From Oxyruncus cristatus (lineage: Eukaryota; Chordata; Aves; Passeriformes; Cotingidae): a stretch of 64,000 nucleotides of DNA. Below the pieces are notes generated by a model. It was not told where the DNA came from. It did no database searches and saw nothing but the letters and a program-made list of their open reading frames with translations. The position numbers and the translations under genes were made by a program. Shown here in pieces: positions 10,913 through 24,800 of the stretch. The DNA is taken from NCBI GenBank assembly GCA_013399855.1, contig VXAY01002317.1, positions 2,239,177 to 2,303,176 on the forward strand, in the 5' to 3' direction. Each line of letters opens with the position of its first letter. The stretch's first letter is position 1.

Positions 10913-11665
10913 TCGTAGGATTATAAATCATAAAAAGATCATTTGGTTCAACCTTTGTTGGCAAAAGCACAATCTAGACAAGATGGCCCAGCACCCTCTC
11001 CACCACCAAATTCTTAAAATTGTTCAATATTAGGGAATTCACCACTCCCCTGAGGAAATTATTCCAACACTGACTGTTCTTATTGTTGAAAATTTGTCCT
11101 CTTGTGTTGGAATCTCCCCGGGACTAACTTGTGCCTCTTCCCCCTCGTCTTTACCATGTGACTCCTTATGAAAAGGAAGTCTCCATCCTATTTGTATCCA
11201 CCCTTTAACTACTGGAACGTGGTGATAAGATCTCCCCTAAGCTTTATTTTCTCAAGGATGAACAAACTCAACCTCTCCTCACATGGCAGGCTTCCCAGTC
11301 CTTTGATCATCTTCCTGGCCCTTCTCTGGACCACCTCCAGAATTGTCCACATCTTTATTTGCACAGTGGAGACCAAAACTGAACCTGGTATTCCAGGTGT
11401 GTCCTGAGAATCATGCAGTAGAGTGGGATGATTTCTTTCTCTCTCCTGGTGATGCCCTTCTTGGTGCAGCCCAGCATCCCATTGGTTTCTCTGCTGCATC
11501 ATTGTGCTGTTCACCCATACTGACACCCAGGTCCCTTTGCACATAACTACCACTCCTGCAGGTAAATCCCAGCCTGTGCTGCACTCCTGAATTTTGTTTT
11601 CCCGGGTGCAAGACCTTAATTTGTCTTTGTTGAATTCAATTTGTTCTTTGTTCTTCTTCTGCCTT
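10913..11665 (-). mobile_element. CR1 LINE fragment, minus strand
   Basis: Read on the minus strand this is the last quarter of a CR1 element, from near the GENKIQ/DLPAG-type region of ORF2 to the 3' UTR. Recognisable plus-strand landmarks are CTGGACCACCTCCAG at about 11326, the CACCCAGGTCCCTTTG block at about 11525 and CCTCTCCTCACATGGCAGG at about 11271. The 3' end (about 10913-10960) lacks a clean terminal repeat. The copy has frameshifts and stops, so it is older than the copy at 9775. Confidence 0.85.
11209..11553 (-). pseudogene. CR1 ORF2 C-terminal remnant, frameshifted
   Basis: The 114-codon frame contains the CR1 ORF2 motif string VVQRRARKMIKGL followed by LPCEERL and EKIKLRGDLIT. 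The first half (up to about residue 60) is in a wrong frame relative to the family, so at least one frameshift lies near 11390. Function is not possible: no endonuclease, no reverse transcriptase core. Confidence 0.8.
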
Positions 11666-13930
11666 TCGTTGGCTCTGTGTGAGAGCTACTGAGAAGGTTT
11701 GGGTTTCTTCATGATGCAGTCGCAGCACTACAGATGATGCCAAGTGGAGGCTCCTGAGCTGGCCCAGAGCTTGCTAACTCAAGCAATGGAAACAGCCTGT
11801 GGCAATGCAGATCCCAGAGTGGACCACTACATGACTAGGAACTATCAGGACACTAGTTACTTAATTTGAAGTTACTTCCACCACCTTTATACTGCAAAGC
11901 AGTTCACTTCTATGTCATCTTTTTCTATGCCATATGACCAACTAATATGATTTCCCACATACCACAGCCCCTGAAGTGGTCATTCTGGTTTTAGAAACAG
12001 GAGAATATGAACTGTATTTCATCAGACATATGGAGCCAACATATACTAGGCTTATAATATTTTGCATTTTAAGTTGCATCGTTTTATTTGTTAATTTTTT
12101 ACCACTGGAAATGAGTTTTGGGCAACCGCTTTGTCTTTGGTAACAAAGATTCATGATGCACTTGGCTTTTGTTCTGCACTTTACTGTTTTCATTCTTTAT
12201 GTTGTCCAGACCTCTGTTATGGCACTGTTTCTCCAGCAAGGGGCATGCGAAGTCTTCAGCTGAAGCCTAAAGCTACTTCACCATAGATTGCTGGGTTCTT
12301 GGCGAAGCTGTTTCTTGAAGTCCAGAGATGGCAGGTTTCTGTGCATCTCTGAGTCACCTAGAAGGACTGAATCAAATGAATGCTCAAGATACATTGACAG
12401 CCTGCTCTCTGATGCTACCCCCATGTGATAGTTTACATCAGTTTGGGTCAAAGACTGGCAGATTTGGAGTAGACGTAAAGATAAAGTATTCCTCTTTCAT
12501 TTCTATTTATGCATTTACAGGCTTGCTGGATACTCGCGGTGGTACAACGTGGTTACATTCCATTTTGTAAGTATGTATCTGAAAGCACATTTTCACAGAC
12601 ATTGGTGCTGAAAGATGAGATCTTTCCTCTCATGTTCTGTGATCCCTTGCAGCCTCAAAGCAGCCACAGTCCTTCTCAAGACAGTGTCAGTGAATATGGC
12701 GGAAGTCCTGAATGTTCCTGCTTTGCTCAACATTTAATGGGAGGTTTGTTTCAGTTTTTCTTTTCTTTGTGTCCTTCCAGGTCCCCGGTGACACAGCTGT
12801 GCTGGAAAAAGTCATCACCAAATCTGAGGACACAGGCACGCATGGGTTACCTGCTAGCTGGAGGCACCATCAACAGAGTGTAGTGTATTTAGTTCAGATC
12901 TGGATGGTGGTGCAGGGGTGTTGAGTGGTGGGAGAACTGTAAAAGAGCAAAGCAGCTCTCCACTGAGCAGTTAGAAGCACCAGGCTGGGTGGCAGAAGGA
13001 GGTACAATCTCAGCCGAGGTAGTGAGTTACTGGTGTGTTGTTGCTGAGTGAGGGCGGACACAGAACCTGACAAGTAAACCAGACCCAGGCAGCTAAACTT
13101 CTGCATTTCTGCTCCCAGCTGTGGTATCCGAGACATGATGTAAACACGTCAACAAATTCTGATCCATGGTGCCGTGTAAGTCTGTGCAGAGGAAAGCAGA
13201 AGGACTCAGCCAATGGCAGAGCGAGTAGGTCTGTAGTTGTGACTACTGTTATCACTTTTCTGTTCCCAGAGTAAATCTCACCAGCCTTTTTCCAGGATGG
13301 GGGAAAAAATTCCTGTTATGATTATTTTTCATTCATACTATTCAAATTTTGACGGAGGAACTGAACCTGTCCTTTGCAATACCTACATCCTCTCCGACTT
13401 CATACTGCTATTCTCTCTCCCATATGGTGAGATAGCTTGGACCAACTGCCTGCTTTTCTGTAGCCCCAGATAGGGCTGCCTTCTGAGAAACTGCTGAGAG
13501 AGGAGAGATCATGCAAACAATACTTATGGCAACAGAGTAAGAAGCATTGGTATGACTAAGCTTCACTCCCCTGGGATCAGACTGATTGTCACAGTTAAGT
13601 GGGACACATTTCTCACTCTACTGGTGCCTCTGAAATAGAGGGATTTGTACTGTTTACTGAGATTCATGTGTTGGGTACTGGCACTGCCTTAGGTTCAGTA
13701 ATCACTTGCATTTAATCTTTCTGTCAAAAGCTGGCAAAGCTTTTTCCCTAGGCCCACATTTATCTCTCGACCTGGAGAAGCTGATGTAACAGGTAGATAA
13801 GTCAGTCAGCCGTCTTACTCAGAAAACTGCATTGAAAGGGAAAAAACTATATTTGGAGCTTGACAAGAGCAAGTATCAAGAGAAGTAGGAAGTGTGCACA
13901 TACATGAAAGAGAGCAATGCATCTTTGGCA
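11666..13930. other. No gene seen; unique sequence
   Basis: Short overlapping open frames only, up to 124 codons at 12509-12883 on the plus strand, none recognised. No transposons identified. Confidence 0.5.
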
Positions 13931-13931
13931 G

Positions 13932-13962
13932 TGACACACACACACATACACTCACACACACA
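13932..13962. repeat. Imperfect (CA)n microsatellite
   Basis: A run of CA dinucleotides with a few interruptions (ATACACTCACAC). Short and imperfect. Confidence 0.85.
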
Positions 13963-15510
13963 GGTGATTTCCTTGCACCGCTCCCAATGCTTAGGAAATC
14001 TGAGGTTTTCTATTTTCTGTGCAAGTGTATTAGCATACTTCAACATGCAGCCCTTTTAAGTGTTCAGGTCTTCCACCATTAGCAAAAGCTACCCCTGGCA
14101 TCATGAAAAAATGAGAACAGGACCATCTCATTTTTCATACCTGAATGCACAACCTCTGCATCTTCTGTGGCAGAAGCCAGAGCAGCCATATACTTCCTAA
14201 GAAACTTTGAGCAAGAAGAAGGGGTGGTCACTACAGGTTCAACCTAAACAGCTGAGAATAGGCAGGCAAGGGTTAATGTCATTTGTCTGGAGCTGCAGGC
14301 CAGGCAGTGAAACTAAAAGTAATGTATTTTTAGCTGTATTTATCTTTGATTTAACCACTTGACCCAGGTCCAGACATTCCAGTTTATGAGGGGATCTTTG
14401 GGGTCAGACACCTGTGGGAAAGGTGACTGGAAAAAGAAAAGGATCATAGGGAAGCATAAAGACCCCCAAGTAGCTTGAGCGACTGCTAGTGTCAATAACC
14501 AAAGGAAGTCTTAATACTGAAGGAAGATAAGACACTGAATTTCTGGCAGTTCTCAGAAGTGCTTGTGCACAGGCTGCTCTCCAGCCAGCAGAGACTGTGC
14601 ACATTGACGTGGGCTGCTCAGGCTTTGCCTGGTAATAGAAACCCAATGTCCCAAGTTGTCATGATGTCCACATCCTTCCTGGAACACAGAATGCTTCTTC
14701 TTCTGGCTCAGATCATGCAATGCTTTTAAAAAAAATCTTTCTTCTTCAAATTCACCTTTGTAACATCTTGAAACAAGGAGAGCCTTTTTGAAGAGCTGCT
14801 CATATGGAAAAAAATCTGGATTTTCAGCTGCCAGCATTTTCCAGTAATTGCATGTCTGGCCATTACCTTGCACAAACATGTGAAGGATGACCCATTGAGG
14901 GCACTCACGTGGCTGGATCATGCCTGTATATCAAAGACCATGCCTTTCCACCGGTCAGAGCAGCCATTCTGGCAGCCCATCACTGTCTCTTTGGGCTCTC
15001 GCCATGCTGTTTAGAAATATTGTTTTCCAGAGTACAGTCTTTTCTCTGTCAGCGTAATCAGAATTTATGTGTGTAAATCTTCATTATTTACCAGCCTACA
15101 AGGCAGTGAGAGCTGAGAAGTTTGCAGACACTGAATTTAAGTTCCTTTCTGGATTGCTGCTGGGATATGGGAGAACAGGTCAGGAATGTACTTCCCTTGA
15201 AACCTCTTGAGATAATGAACATCATGTTGACTATTCCTGTTTGGTGAAAAGGCTGTGAGGTCTGTCTGTTAGTCAGCTTGCAATTCAAGAAATATCAGCC
15301 CCAGTGATGGGGTATAATTTAGCCAGATTAGTGATGGGCACTGTTCCAGGACAAAAGCACATTTGCAATTCTCCCTCCTCCAAATGGCTTCAGGCACAAA
15401 GTACCCTGCTCTGTGCAGTAATAACCCAGCCCCATCTGCCTCTGCCTCCACGTCACACCCCTCTCCCCAGTTATGGGCTACTGGCCTAGGGGATGGGCTG
15501 GACACAGCCT
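13963..15510. other. No gene assigned; contains an unassigned minus-strand open frame
   Basis: Mostly unique sequence. The minus-strand frame 14553-14921 (122 codons) has a middle part of protein-like composition, residues about 28-75, rich in aromatic and charged residues (for example ENPDFFPYEQLFKKAL). I recognise no family, and no convincing splice sites or transcript context were seen, so it is not called as a gene. Confidence 0.4.
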
Positions 15511-15511
15511 C

Positions 15512-15545
15512 CCTCTGCCTCTGCCTCTGCCTCTGCCTCTGCCTT
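15512..15545. repeat. Hexanucleotide tandem repeat (CTCTGC)n
   Basis: About five near-perfect copies of a 6-base unit. Because the period is a multiple of three it produces LCLC and QRQR strings in overlapping open frames; these are artefacts of the repeat and not protein evidence. Confidence 0.9.
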
Positions 15546-18500
15546 GCCATCTTCCTCTTCTCTTGCTGCCCCATCTATAATTGAAAAGTGCTAATGGAAT
15601 GATGCCTGCCTTACAGTTTGCAGACAAATCTCATTTTCCCAAATTTTATTAAAAATTAACATTAACTATCTAGAGACGTCTTCAGAGAGTTTTTAGAAAC
15701 CTTTTGAATATTATCTAGGTGTCCTGATTTAGAAATTCTTATCTCTAGTAAAGGAGAGAGTAGAATAATGCATTAATCTCGTAGAATGCTAATATGCTAG
15801 TTTTTTTCAGAATACAGAAGATAAATATTTATTGGATACTGCTGTTTTATTTTGTTTTGTGTTTTTTGTGCAGTAATACTGCATGTATAATTATCTTTAT
15901 CTGCTACAATATCTATAACAATTTTAGGATTTCTTTTGTTCTTAGAACAATTTTATCCAAGTTATCTGTCTCTGGAGTGTTGAGTCACAGATTTTTCACC
16001 ACTTCTTCCAGCTTCCTTTAGAGCCTTGTCATCCCTTTTTTATGTATTTGCACAGGTACTTGCAGACTCCCTGTATACATACTGCTAAAACTGTCTGTCT
16101 GTAAAGCTCCCCTTAGCCAGGATATTTTTAAAGGAACAAAGATTAGTTAACTAGTTACTGTAAAGCTATGGTAACTTTAGTAATATCAAGGGAAGGTGTG
16201 CTTTTTTTTCTTTTTTTAAGTGGCCGCTTTCCCCATGTTCCTCATTTCTTCCTCATATTTAAATTATCAGGTGAGGACTGTAGTCTGTACACCCACTATA
16301 AATTTAAACTAGTTCTGATCACATACATTTTGATGGCCTCTAAATTTTCATCTCCTTGGCTAAATTAATTCGTGCTTCTCAGAAAAAATCTTCCCATGTC
16401 AGGGATACAGAGAGCACAGGGTACCAGCCTGGAGCCTGCCTTGTTCCCCTGCAGCCATTTAGGTTTAAATCCTGATGCAGGATTGAGGAACTTGTGGCAG
16501 CACCTGCCTAGCCCAAACCTTGCCATGCTGGCTGCAGGCAGGGTACAGCAAGGCCCACAGCACCCCTGGTGCCTCCCATAGGAGAGCAGCAATGCTCCCT
16601 GGAGGTTTGGGGACAAGTTGTTCAGGGTGAAGAACAACTTTTAACACTCCCCGTCGCTGTGGTCGTTGAGCCCATGGCACTCACTGCGTATGCTGCTTCT
16701 TGTGGCTGCCAGCAGCAGGACGGCAGTGCTTTCACCGCTCTCTTTGCGGGTGGAGGCATGAGTCACAGACAAAGTGATTTGGCCAAAATCATAGAGGAAA
16801 TCTGCAAGAAAGTTTTTTTTCCCATTTCAGCTGAGTGCCCAGCCTTGGGCTGCATAAACATCCTCCCTAATGTGTGAGCAGATATCTGTACATGTGGGTA
16901 CCTGCCACTGCCCATCCTCCAACGGAGCCAGAAGTGTGCAACTATATCACAAGCCTCATGTTCCAGCAATTAAACAAAATTCTCTTTTCACTCCAATGGC
17001 AAGAGGATCTGTGCTTCTCCTCCTATCGATACGAATCCCAGCAAATACAGTGAAGTCTTTGGTAGCTGGTCTTGTTGAAGCACAAAAATGTGGGGTGATT
17101 ATTATCCCGGAAAGAAACAAGGCCTAAAGAAGGGGTCTGAATTATTCAGCTTTCTCTAATGTAAAGAGTTGTTTTATTCTGCTTCACAGTCACCTGCTGG
17201 AATTATTGTGGGATTGAAATGGAAACAAATTTTGGCCTTTACACTTCCCTGTAAAGAAAGAGAGGCTGTGGGAAGTAGCTTGCTAATAAACGACCCAAAT
17301 AAGCATTTGTTATGCCCAGGAATGGTTTCTGCCTGCAGCCTGCAGGCATATGGAAGATCATGGTCTTCTCCCATGAGACCCCTGAAAGGAAGCAAACGTA
17401 AACTAAGCCAACACAGTCCTGAATTCTCTGTGCAGCGCTCTGCCCTGGCAACTGAAATATTTAGGGGTTACGGATCAGGACTGTTGAGAAATATAGTCCA
17501 TTCTTTGAAGATTTAAAGAACTCTAAGGAGGAGCCAGTCTGCAGGGTGATACTATTTCCTTCTCAGGAATGAAGAGGAAGGTAATCTTTGATCTTATTCA
17601 CTTTCACGGACAGTAAAGGGATTTAGAAGTATTTTCACCCTGCTCCTACTGAGTGAAACTCTTGCAGAGGCTGGAAGAAGAGACATTTATTGCTGCTACT
17701 AGCCTGGAAACTAATAGAGGGGGATGGCACTCTAGCAGGAAGCAACTCATGAAAATTCCCACAGCAGTAACAGCAATGTACTCTACCCCCTCCTGAGCAG
17801 TTTTCAGCCTGGAGAGGCTCAGAGTTGTTTGCTGAGTTGGTCTGAACAGCATGAGCATCACTGCCATGGTCAGATGGTCGACAGTTGGACTGACTTCAGT
17901 GGGTCTGCTCACCAAGCAGGGGGAAGGATGCCAAAACAAAGCCTTGGTGTCCCAAAGGGAAAGTAAGAGATGCACTGGCGCTGTTTCATCCTCTGCAGCT
18001 GGAGCACATCACCAAGGCTGGATAACAATTACTCAACAGAGGTTCAGAGCAGGGCATGAGTTAAATCTCGCACATGGCTGATATGAGAAGTAGAAGCAAA
18101 ATGTGGTTTCTTGATCTGGAATTCTCATCAGACAATCAATTCATGTGGAAAATATAATGAGTCCTTTGATGACTCACTCTTTCAGATCTTTCTTGTGATA
18201 GGTGGTCAAAGTGGTCCAGGGGATTTATCCACACAGGTACCATTAAACCTGCTGCATAAAACACAACTGCAATTCCCAAGTTGCTTTTAAACTTTCAGGT
18301 GTTGTTTCGTTCAAAAACCGAAAAACCCCAGTTGGGCAGCCTGCAGTGAGGAGGTGCTGCAGGAGGAGTACTGCCAGCAGTGGTCCTCTCCCCTGCCCCG
18401 CCTCACTGTGCTTGAGGGCAACTCATCAAAGTTCCATTTCTTCCCCCCCTCTGCTGTGCTGGTGAGTCATGCCCAGCTCTGTGCCAGTAGCATCTGACAG

Positions 18501-21500
18501 TGGAGTAGTGTTGAAGCCAGTGATGGAGATGTGTGACTGGCTGTCAGTACCTCGCACCTTGTTCCTGCAGGGCTGACATGAGGGAAGATGCTGTGCCCTC
18601 ATACAGGCGATGGACCTTGTCTGCATTGGTGCATGTGTGTGCCAACAGCCAGTGATCACTCCTCATCTCAGCTGTCCCTGAGAGCTCTGCTTCTTTGTTT
18701 TCTTCTCTGCTTTCCAGGCAGGAATGTGCTGCTGTTTTAATATTTCTCTGACCACATTTGCATCACAGCATCCTTAGGAGCCTCTTGACTCTACAAGACG
18801 CAGGGTTCATTTAAGTCATTTTAACAGAAGTAATTAAGAGGCAGCACCTCTTGGGGAGCAACACACACCTTCCTCAAACTGCAGGGAGGCTCTGGGCTCC
18901 GTTTTCTCAAAGCAGCAACTGCCTGTGTGTGTTGTGAGCATTAGGTGGTGACAAAGGAGTTATATATCTACAGGATCTCATGGTACTGAACAGATCACAC
19001 ACAGGCAGAGAAGCTTCTGGTCCACAAAGAATTTCTTTCCCACCTAATCCCTTTTGCTCATAATCTCTTCAGTCACTGGGTTTGTTGGTTATGGGTCGAC
19101 AATCCAGCAGCCAATAGCAGCCCCATCGCCTCGCTCCCAGGGTGGGAAGGGTTGGCAGGTGTCTATCCAGAGCCTCCTCTGTGGACTTGCCCAAATTGAA
19201 CCCTCTGGGCAGAAGTCACACTGATGAGAGGGAAGGGAGAATGAGGTCTGCTGCCTCAGTACCAAGACATGTGGCACCAGAAGGATGCTGGCAACTTGGG
19301 CTGAACCTAAAGAGCAGCTGCAAAGGCATTTCAGGGACGGGCACATGAGGCAAGATGAAGAGGGGCCTAATTACAATGCTTGTGTAAGCTATGGCTGAGC
19401 ACCAGTATAGCATCCATCACCTTATGGGACAGCAGGAGAGGAGGGAGAGCATGTAGCTGAATTGAATAGGAAGCTCCATCTGGAAATGACATCACTAAAG
19501 CAGGGAAGTACAGGTAAGACTCAGGGATGAACATATGGATGCTGAATGTGTGGTTGTGAGACAGTATCACAGGGATAAAGTGTGAAGCCAAATTTCAGGT
19601 AAAACTGAAATAGTGTCAGAAAAAATGAGCTGGAAGAAAAAATCTCCCTCTGTCTTTTCTGAGGGAAATGGCCCAGAAGGGACCTACTAGGGCTGTTTCA
19701 TTTTCACCCCCATGACAAAGGGATATTATATGCCAATGAACTAGGTTTCCTCCAGGGAATGTAAATGGAGGTTTTTCTATTCCCAGCCAAAACACAAAAT
19801 AGAATGGATGTTAGTCCTCTACACCTCAGGGCTCCCAGGAAGCTCCGACTGCCCTACCATGAGGAGCTGAATGCAGAGGAGCCCCCAGACAGGCTAGGAC
19901 TTTGGAAACAGCACATCCTTTAACTCACATGCACAATCCTATGGGCCTTAGGTACATCTAGGGACTGCTCACCTTATGCTCCTCACCTCCTGCTGCAGCT
20001 CAGAAGGAGGGAGTTTGTGAGACACAGACTTTGTCCTGCCTTGAGTTTCTTTTTTGAATCAGTTTTCCGATAAGATCAGGGTGAAGGCAGTCGCCATCTT
20101 ACCATGTGGTGATTTCAGAAATGTTTTTAGCGTCTGGCAGATAACCAAAGTAAATCAAGTCTTGACAAGCTTGTGATTATATATTCATCTAGGAACACTT
20201 ATTAGCCACTGCAATATGCTTCTTTGTGTCTAACACCTCTCTGCTCGAGGCTCCCTCTTCTCTGTGTGCTCTTACATCCACTCCAGCGCTTTCCGTGTCT
20301 GCCCAACATTTCCCTGGGAAAAAGGAAGTAAAAATTTGTGTGTGTAGATGACAGATGGGGCTTGGGGCAAGTATCCTTCTTCAGAGTTGCCAGTTGTCCT
20401 CCCTCAGCAAGTGCCCGCACCTCTGGGCAGAGACACAAAAAGATTGCCTTCGTAACTTCTGGTCAAGGTAGCAGCTTCTTCAGGGCCAACACTGTCCCAA
20501 AGTAACATCAAGGGTGGTGGGGCTATAAATACAGCTGTCAGCACTTAGTACTCTTGTGTAGGTGTAAATTTTTTTCTGTAGAGTTTTAGACGTAGTAAAC
20601 AAATAGAAGAAAAATTAAAAATAAGGGTTTTTTTATTAAAAATGCAAAATACATATGTGAGGAAAGGGGAAGAACAAAAAGAGGTTTATATTTTGCTCTG
20701 TTTCACCCCAAGCAGTTATAATTACTCAGTTAATTTTCCTCATGTAACCAATGCAGATCTAACATGCTGTTCTGGCCCTTAACCCTGACTCTGCTGCAGA
20801 AACAGCTGGAGAAAACAGGATGGAGGAAACAGGGCATTCACCCCATGGACATAGATAGCCTGGTGTCTTCTTTACTGGTCTCTGAGGTCCACGCAGCAGT
20901 AACTCAGTGAAGTCAGCCAGTGGTGGCATCACCAAAAAGAGGATGAGCAAACCGCTGAATGCAAGCACTTGGTTGGACCTGTAGTGCTCGACATCTCATA
21001 CCCAAAAACAGAAGAAAAGGATTCTGGATAGAAACCTCATGTTTATTTCCTCAATATGGGAACCTCTGTAAGGAAGAAAACAACTTTATCCCAGGACTTG
21101 CTAGGAAAAGCCCTTGGGGCAGTACTTATGCAACAGCAATATCTAGATCTTCACAGGAGGGGAAATACAATGCACTTAAGTAAAAGTCTATGCCCTAAAT
21201 TGTTCCCTCCTGGACACAAAATAAAGAAGTATATGTGATGCTGTGCTGAAACACTGGATGATTGCTTCAGAAATCATTGAGAGGAGAGAGATAGAGATGA
21301 GGATTATTAACATTGATGCCTGCAGCCTGCAGTTGGGTTGGCTGCCTCAAAAATAAAGCAAGTTACCCTCAAGCAGAGACACAAGAAGGTTTCTTTACTC
21401 TTCCTGGATTTGTGGGTGATACTAAGCAGTACAAGAATACAACATTCTTGTGTTCAGGAAATGTCTCTGGATTTCAAGGGTCTAAATTATCAAACACCAA

Positions 21501-24500
21501 CATGCTCCATCTGAACACTCCCACCTGAGTGCCTGGAAGTTCTGACTACAGCTCTGTCAGAAACATGGTTTTGCCACTCTTCCCTGAAGGCACAGAGAGG
21601 TGTTTTGTTGCTGGTGACTCCTTTTGTTTTATTTTGTGGTGTGTGCATGGAGCAGTCCCTGAAGCCTTGACTCAGGACAGTTTCTTCTGTTCAGCAGGCA
21701 AGTGGCACAGCAGAGGCTCTTCCTGCAGACCACTGGGCTCACAGAGATGTCCACCCAGTGCTTGCTCCCAATCCCACCGGAGCTTAGAGGATCTTTATGG
21801 CTGTTTTCTGTAGCACAGAGCCGGGTTGTTTTCCCCCACAACCCTTGACTCCTTGGCTTGGCTTTAGGACACACCAGCCTGCTGCAGATGATGTGAAGGA
21901 CAGCATGAAAGGGAAGGTTATGGACTCCTTTTTTGGATTATCAAGTAACTTAAAACACAATGAAGGCAGAATATGCTGGAAAGACATGAGTGTCACTGGT
22001 TGGCACAGATGCTTCTTCCAAGCCTTGAAAACTGAATGGGCTTATAGATGAACAATCTTGATGGAACTGGATCTTCTACAGCACCTTTGAAATTAATAAA
22101 TCATTACAGTAAGAGATTTTCTCTGACTGGCAGAGTCTCTGTAGCTTTGGTGTTTGTTGTTCCAAATTCAGTCTCTTCCATCCCTGGCTTTTTTAAAAAA
22201 ATTGGATCCACAGGAAATTAAGCTAATATTTCATTTTATCTGCCAGCTTGTTGTCCTACAAAGCAGCATGTGAGAAAAATAAATGTGACTGGACCTTGAC
22301 CTGCCTCACAAAAAATCTGACCCTCTTGCTCCACAAACACACACACTTTTTGACAAGTTTGTTTGGGGAAGAACATGTGCAAAATCAGATGAGACCAGGC
22401 AAGCGAATCCATTCATGAGGAAGGAAAACAGCTAATATTCCCATTTCACCAGGGCTTTTGAATAAATAAATAGAGCAATTAATAATTAATAGACCTAAAC
22501 TTGAACTCCTTACTTCAGGCAAAATTCCCCTTCAATGAGCTCTTTGCTTGAGCACAATATGGGTCAGGAATTCAGATCTGACATGAAGTAGACATTAATA
22601 TGTAATACTGGTGGGCTGGTTTTCTCCCCTTCCAAAAGAAACATTGACTGGAAGGGCCATGTGGAAAGTTGAAGTCTGTATTATTCTCTGGATCTTGTTC
22701 AATGCTGGGGAAAGGAGGAGGCTAATGTATGGTCTGTCTTTCTTACACGTCACTGGTTCAATAGGCAGCAATATAAGTATTCAGAGAAGGGCATCACAAG
22801 GCCTCCTGATCCCCACTTTGTGTAGGGCAGGGAGACAGTCTGTAGGAGAGCTTTCTAAGTGGAGAAACCATAATGTAGCTGGACTCACCACTAATCCCAT
22901 CTACAAACACAATCTACAAACTATACAGAGGTATTTCCTTGCTCACTGCCTAAAGTGGTGGCTAGCAGCTTCAGACTAAAAACCACACAATAATTTGGCA
23001 GACCTCGAGCATTCTTGTGAGTGAGACCAAAGCTACAGCACATCAGTGGTGAGAATCAGTAGATTTTGTTGGCCCTTTGATAATTTCTACCTCCTTCTTG
23101 TGTGCTTTTCTTCCATCTTTATTTTGGAGAGGGGACACTACAGTCTTAGGAGAAAAATTATGCAAAACTGAGTCAGTAAGGGAATTTGAACCATCAGTAC
23201 CTGAATTTTTGGTCGGTTTTTTCCCCCTGTTTTTAATTTTTCCTAGTTCTGGATTTTCCTCTGCTTGTCAGCTAAATTGCCATCCAAGCAACTTGTACCT
23301 CTTCTCGCTGGGTTTCCTTCTTGGGCTTTACTAATACCTACATGTTGCTTCTCCTCAAACTCCCCATCCACACTTAAGTCTTTCATTCTGTCCTGCCCCT
23401 GCTGCTTGCTTCCTGCCATGGCCCTGTTTTGTTTCAGAGCCCCAATCCTGACACCCACCTCCAGGGCTTCTGATGCTTCTCTTTATTCCACTTGGGCTGT
23501 CTGTCCTTTTTGCTGGCCCAAATGCTTTGCTCATCTGCTTCTTGCAAATACAAGAAAGTTTCCAGCTCTCTTGATATATGTACACAACTGCTTTCCTGAG
23601 CTAAGCCAGAAGCCTTTGTCTCCTTCAGACGCCCCCCACAAATCACATTTCTTGCTGTTTGGAAAGACAGTAAGTGAACAAAAAAGACCAAACAACACAC
23701 TGACAACAAAGCTACCTCTTTAGTCAGTAGAAATGAAAGGCGACTCAAAGCAACTTCTTGTAGAATCAGACAGGTAAATGGCAACAAAAGAAATTCAGCA
23801 TTATTTTTTCTTTAAAGACCTGACGTAGGTAGGCACTTCAGCTGTTTGTACACAGTAAAAGCTTCCACATTAGCTCAGTCAGATAGAGAAGATACCAACA
23901 CATCATGGCAGAGAGTTAAAAAAGCATTTTTGACCTTGGTCAGCAAAGCTAACTGTGGCAGGCTGTGAGAGAAATGAAATGGAAGCGTGTACTGAACCAT
24001 TTCTGGGACATAGATGCTGAAAGGCATATAGGGTTGACATATATGTTTAAAAAATGACCCAGAAATTGCCACAGGGATGTCCCAGTTTGTTTTCTTTGAA
24101 GAAGGCTTAAAATTGCTTTTGTTTCCTAATGTATGGGGCATGAAGTAGCTCTCTGAACTTCATAAACCCTATTAGAGAAACCAAGTGGACTAAGATTTTG
24201 TAGCAGGCACCTTCCCCACCTATTTCTTGGCCAGGTGTGAGCCTTCAGCACTGTTTTCTCACCAGTCATGGCTGGGAGTGGAGGTGATGACGAGGACAAG
24301 TGGCGAGAGGAGACCAAGTCCTCTGGACATGTATTCTCCAGACCTGGTCTGGTATCTTCCAAAACTGGTCCAGCTCCATCATGGAAATGACAGACAAGTA
24401 CCCTAGTCCAAGATAACAAGTGGCAAATGACAGCACCAGGGGAGAATATGCAACGGTGATATCTTTTCTCCAGCAGAGTGACTCATTCAGCCATGGCTGC

Positions 24501-24519
24501 CAGCTGGGGCTCATTAATT
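15546..24519. other. No gene seen; long intergenic or intronic stretch
   Basis: About 9 kb with only short frames on both strands. Weak MIR-like patches occur at about 16755-16805 and 18010-18060. Regions 15600-16350 and 22080-22500 are AT-rich. The longest frame, 23265-23723 plus strand (152 codons), is cysteine- and serine-rich with no recognisable domain and is probably chance. Confidence 0.5.
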
Positions 24520-24800
24520 GCCTTATGTAGTGAGGAGGCAGAGTGATCTGTGATTTGCTGAGGAAATATTAATTGCATAAAAAGATAATTACGGAAAGGC
24601 AATTCACTTCATGAAATTACTGTTTTGAGAAGGTGGCAGCTCTAGTGCTGGGGCAAGTGGATAATGCAGGAAGCAGCGGGTGTTACAGTACATTGAGCAA
24701 TTAAACACATGCTCCTGGCTGAGCTGTATTCATAAACTGAGCAGCCTGTGAATTGCTCGCCCCAAGCACGCTTGAGATGTCATCTCCATGACATATTCAT
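24520..24800. promoter_or_regulatory. Candidate conserved non-coding element (homeodomain-site-rich)
   Basis: The block is repeat-free and holds several homeobox-type cores: CATTAATTGCC at about 24512-24522, TATTAATTGCATAAAA at about 24569, GATAATTACGG at about 24585 and GAGCAATTAAAC at about 24696, plus a TTCATAAAC-type site at about 24729. Dense, ordered TAAT cores in otherwise unique sequence are typical of vertebrate developmental enhancers. That is inference from motif density alone; conservation was not tested. Confidence 0.3.

Noticed and set aside
15269..15584. QRQRQR / LCLCLC-containing open frames
   Set aside because: They are translations of the (CTCTGC)n repeat.
23265..23723. 152-codon plus-strand open frame with many Cys and Ser
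   Set aside because: Low-complexity, C/T-rich sequence explains the residues; no conserved motif.
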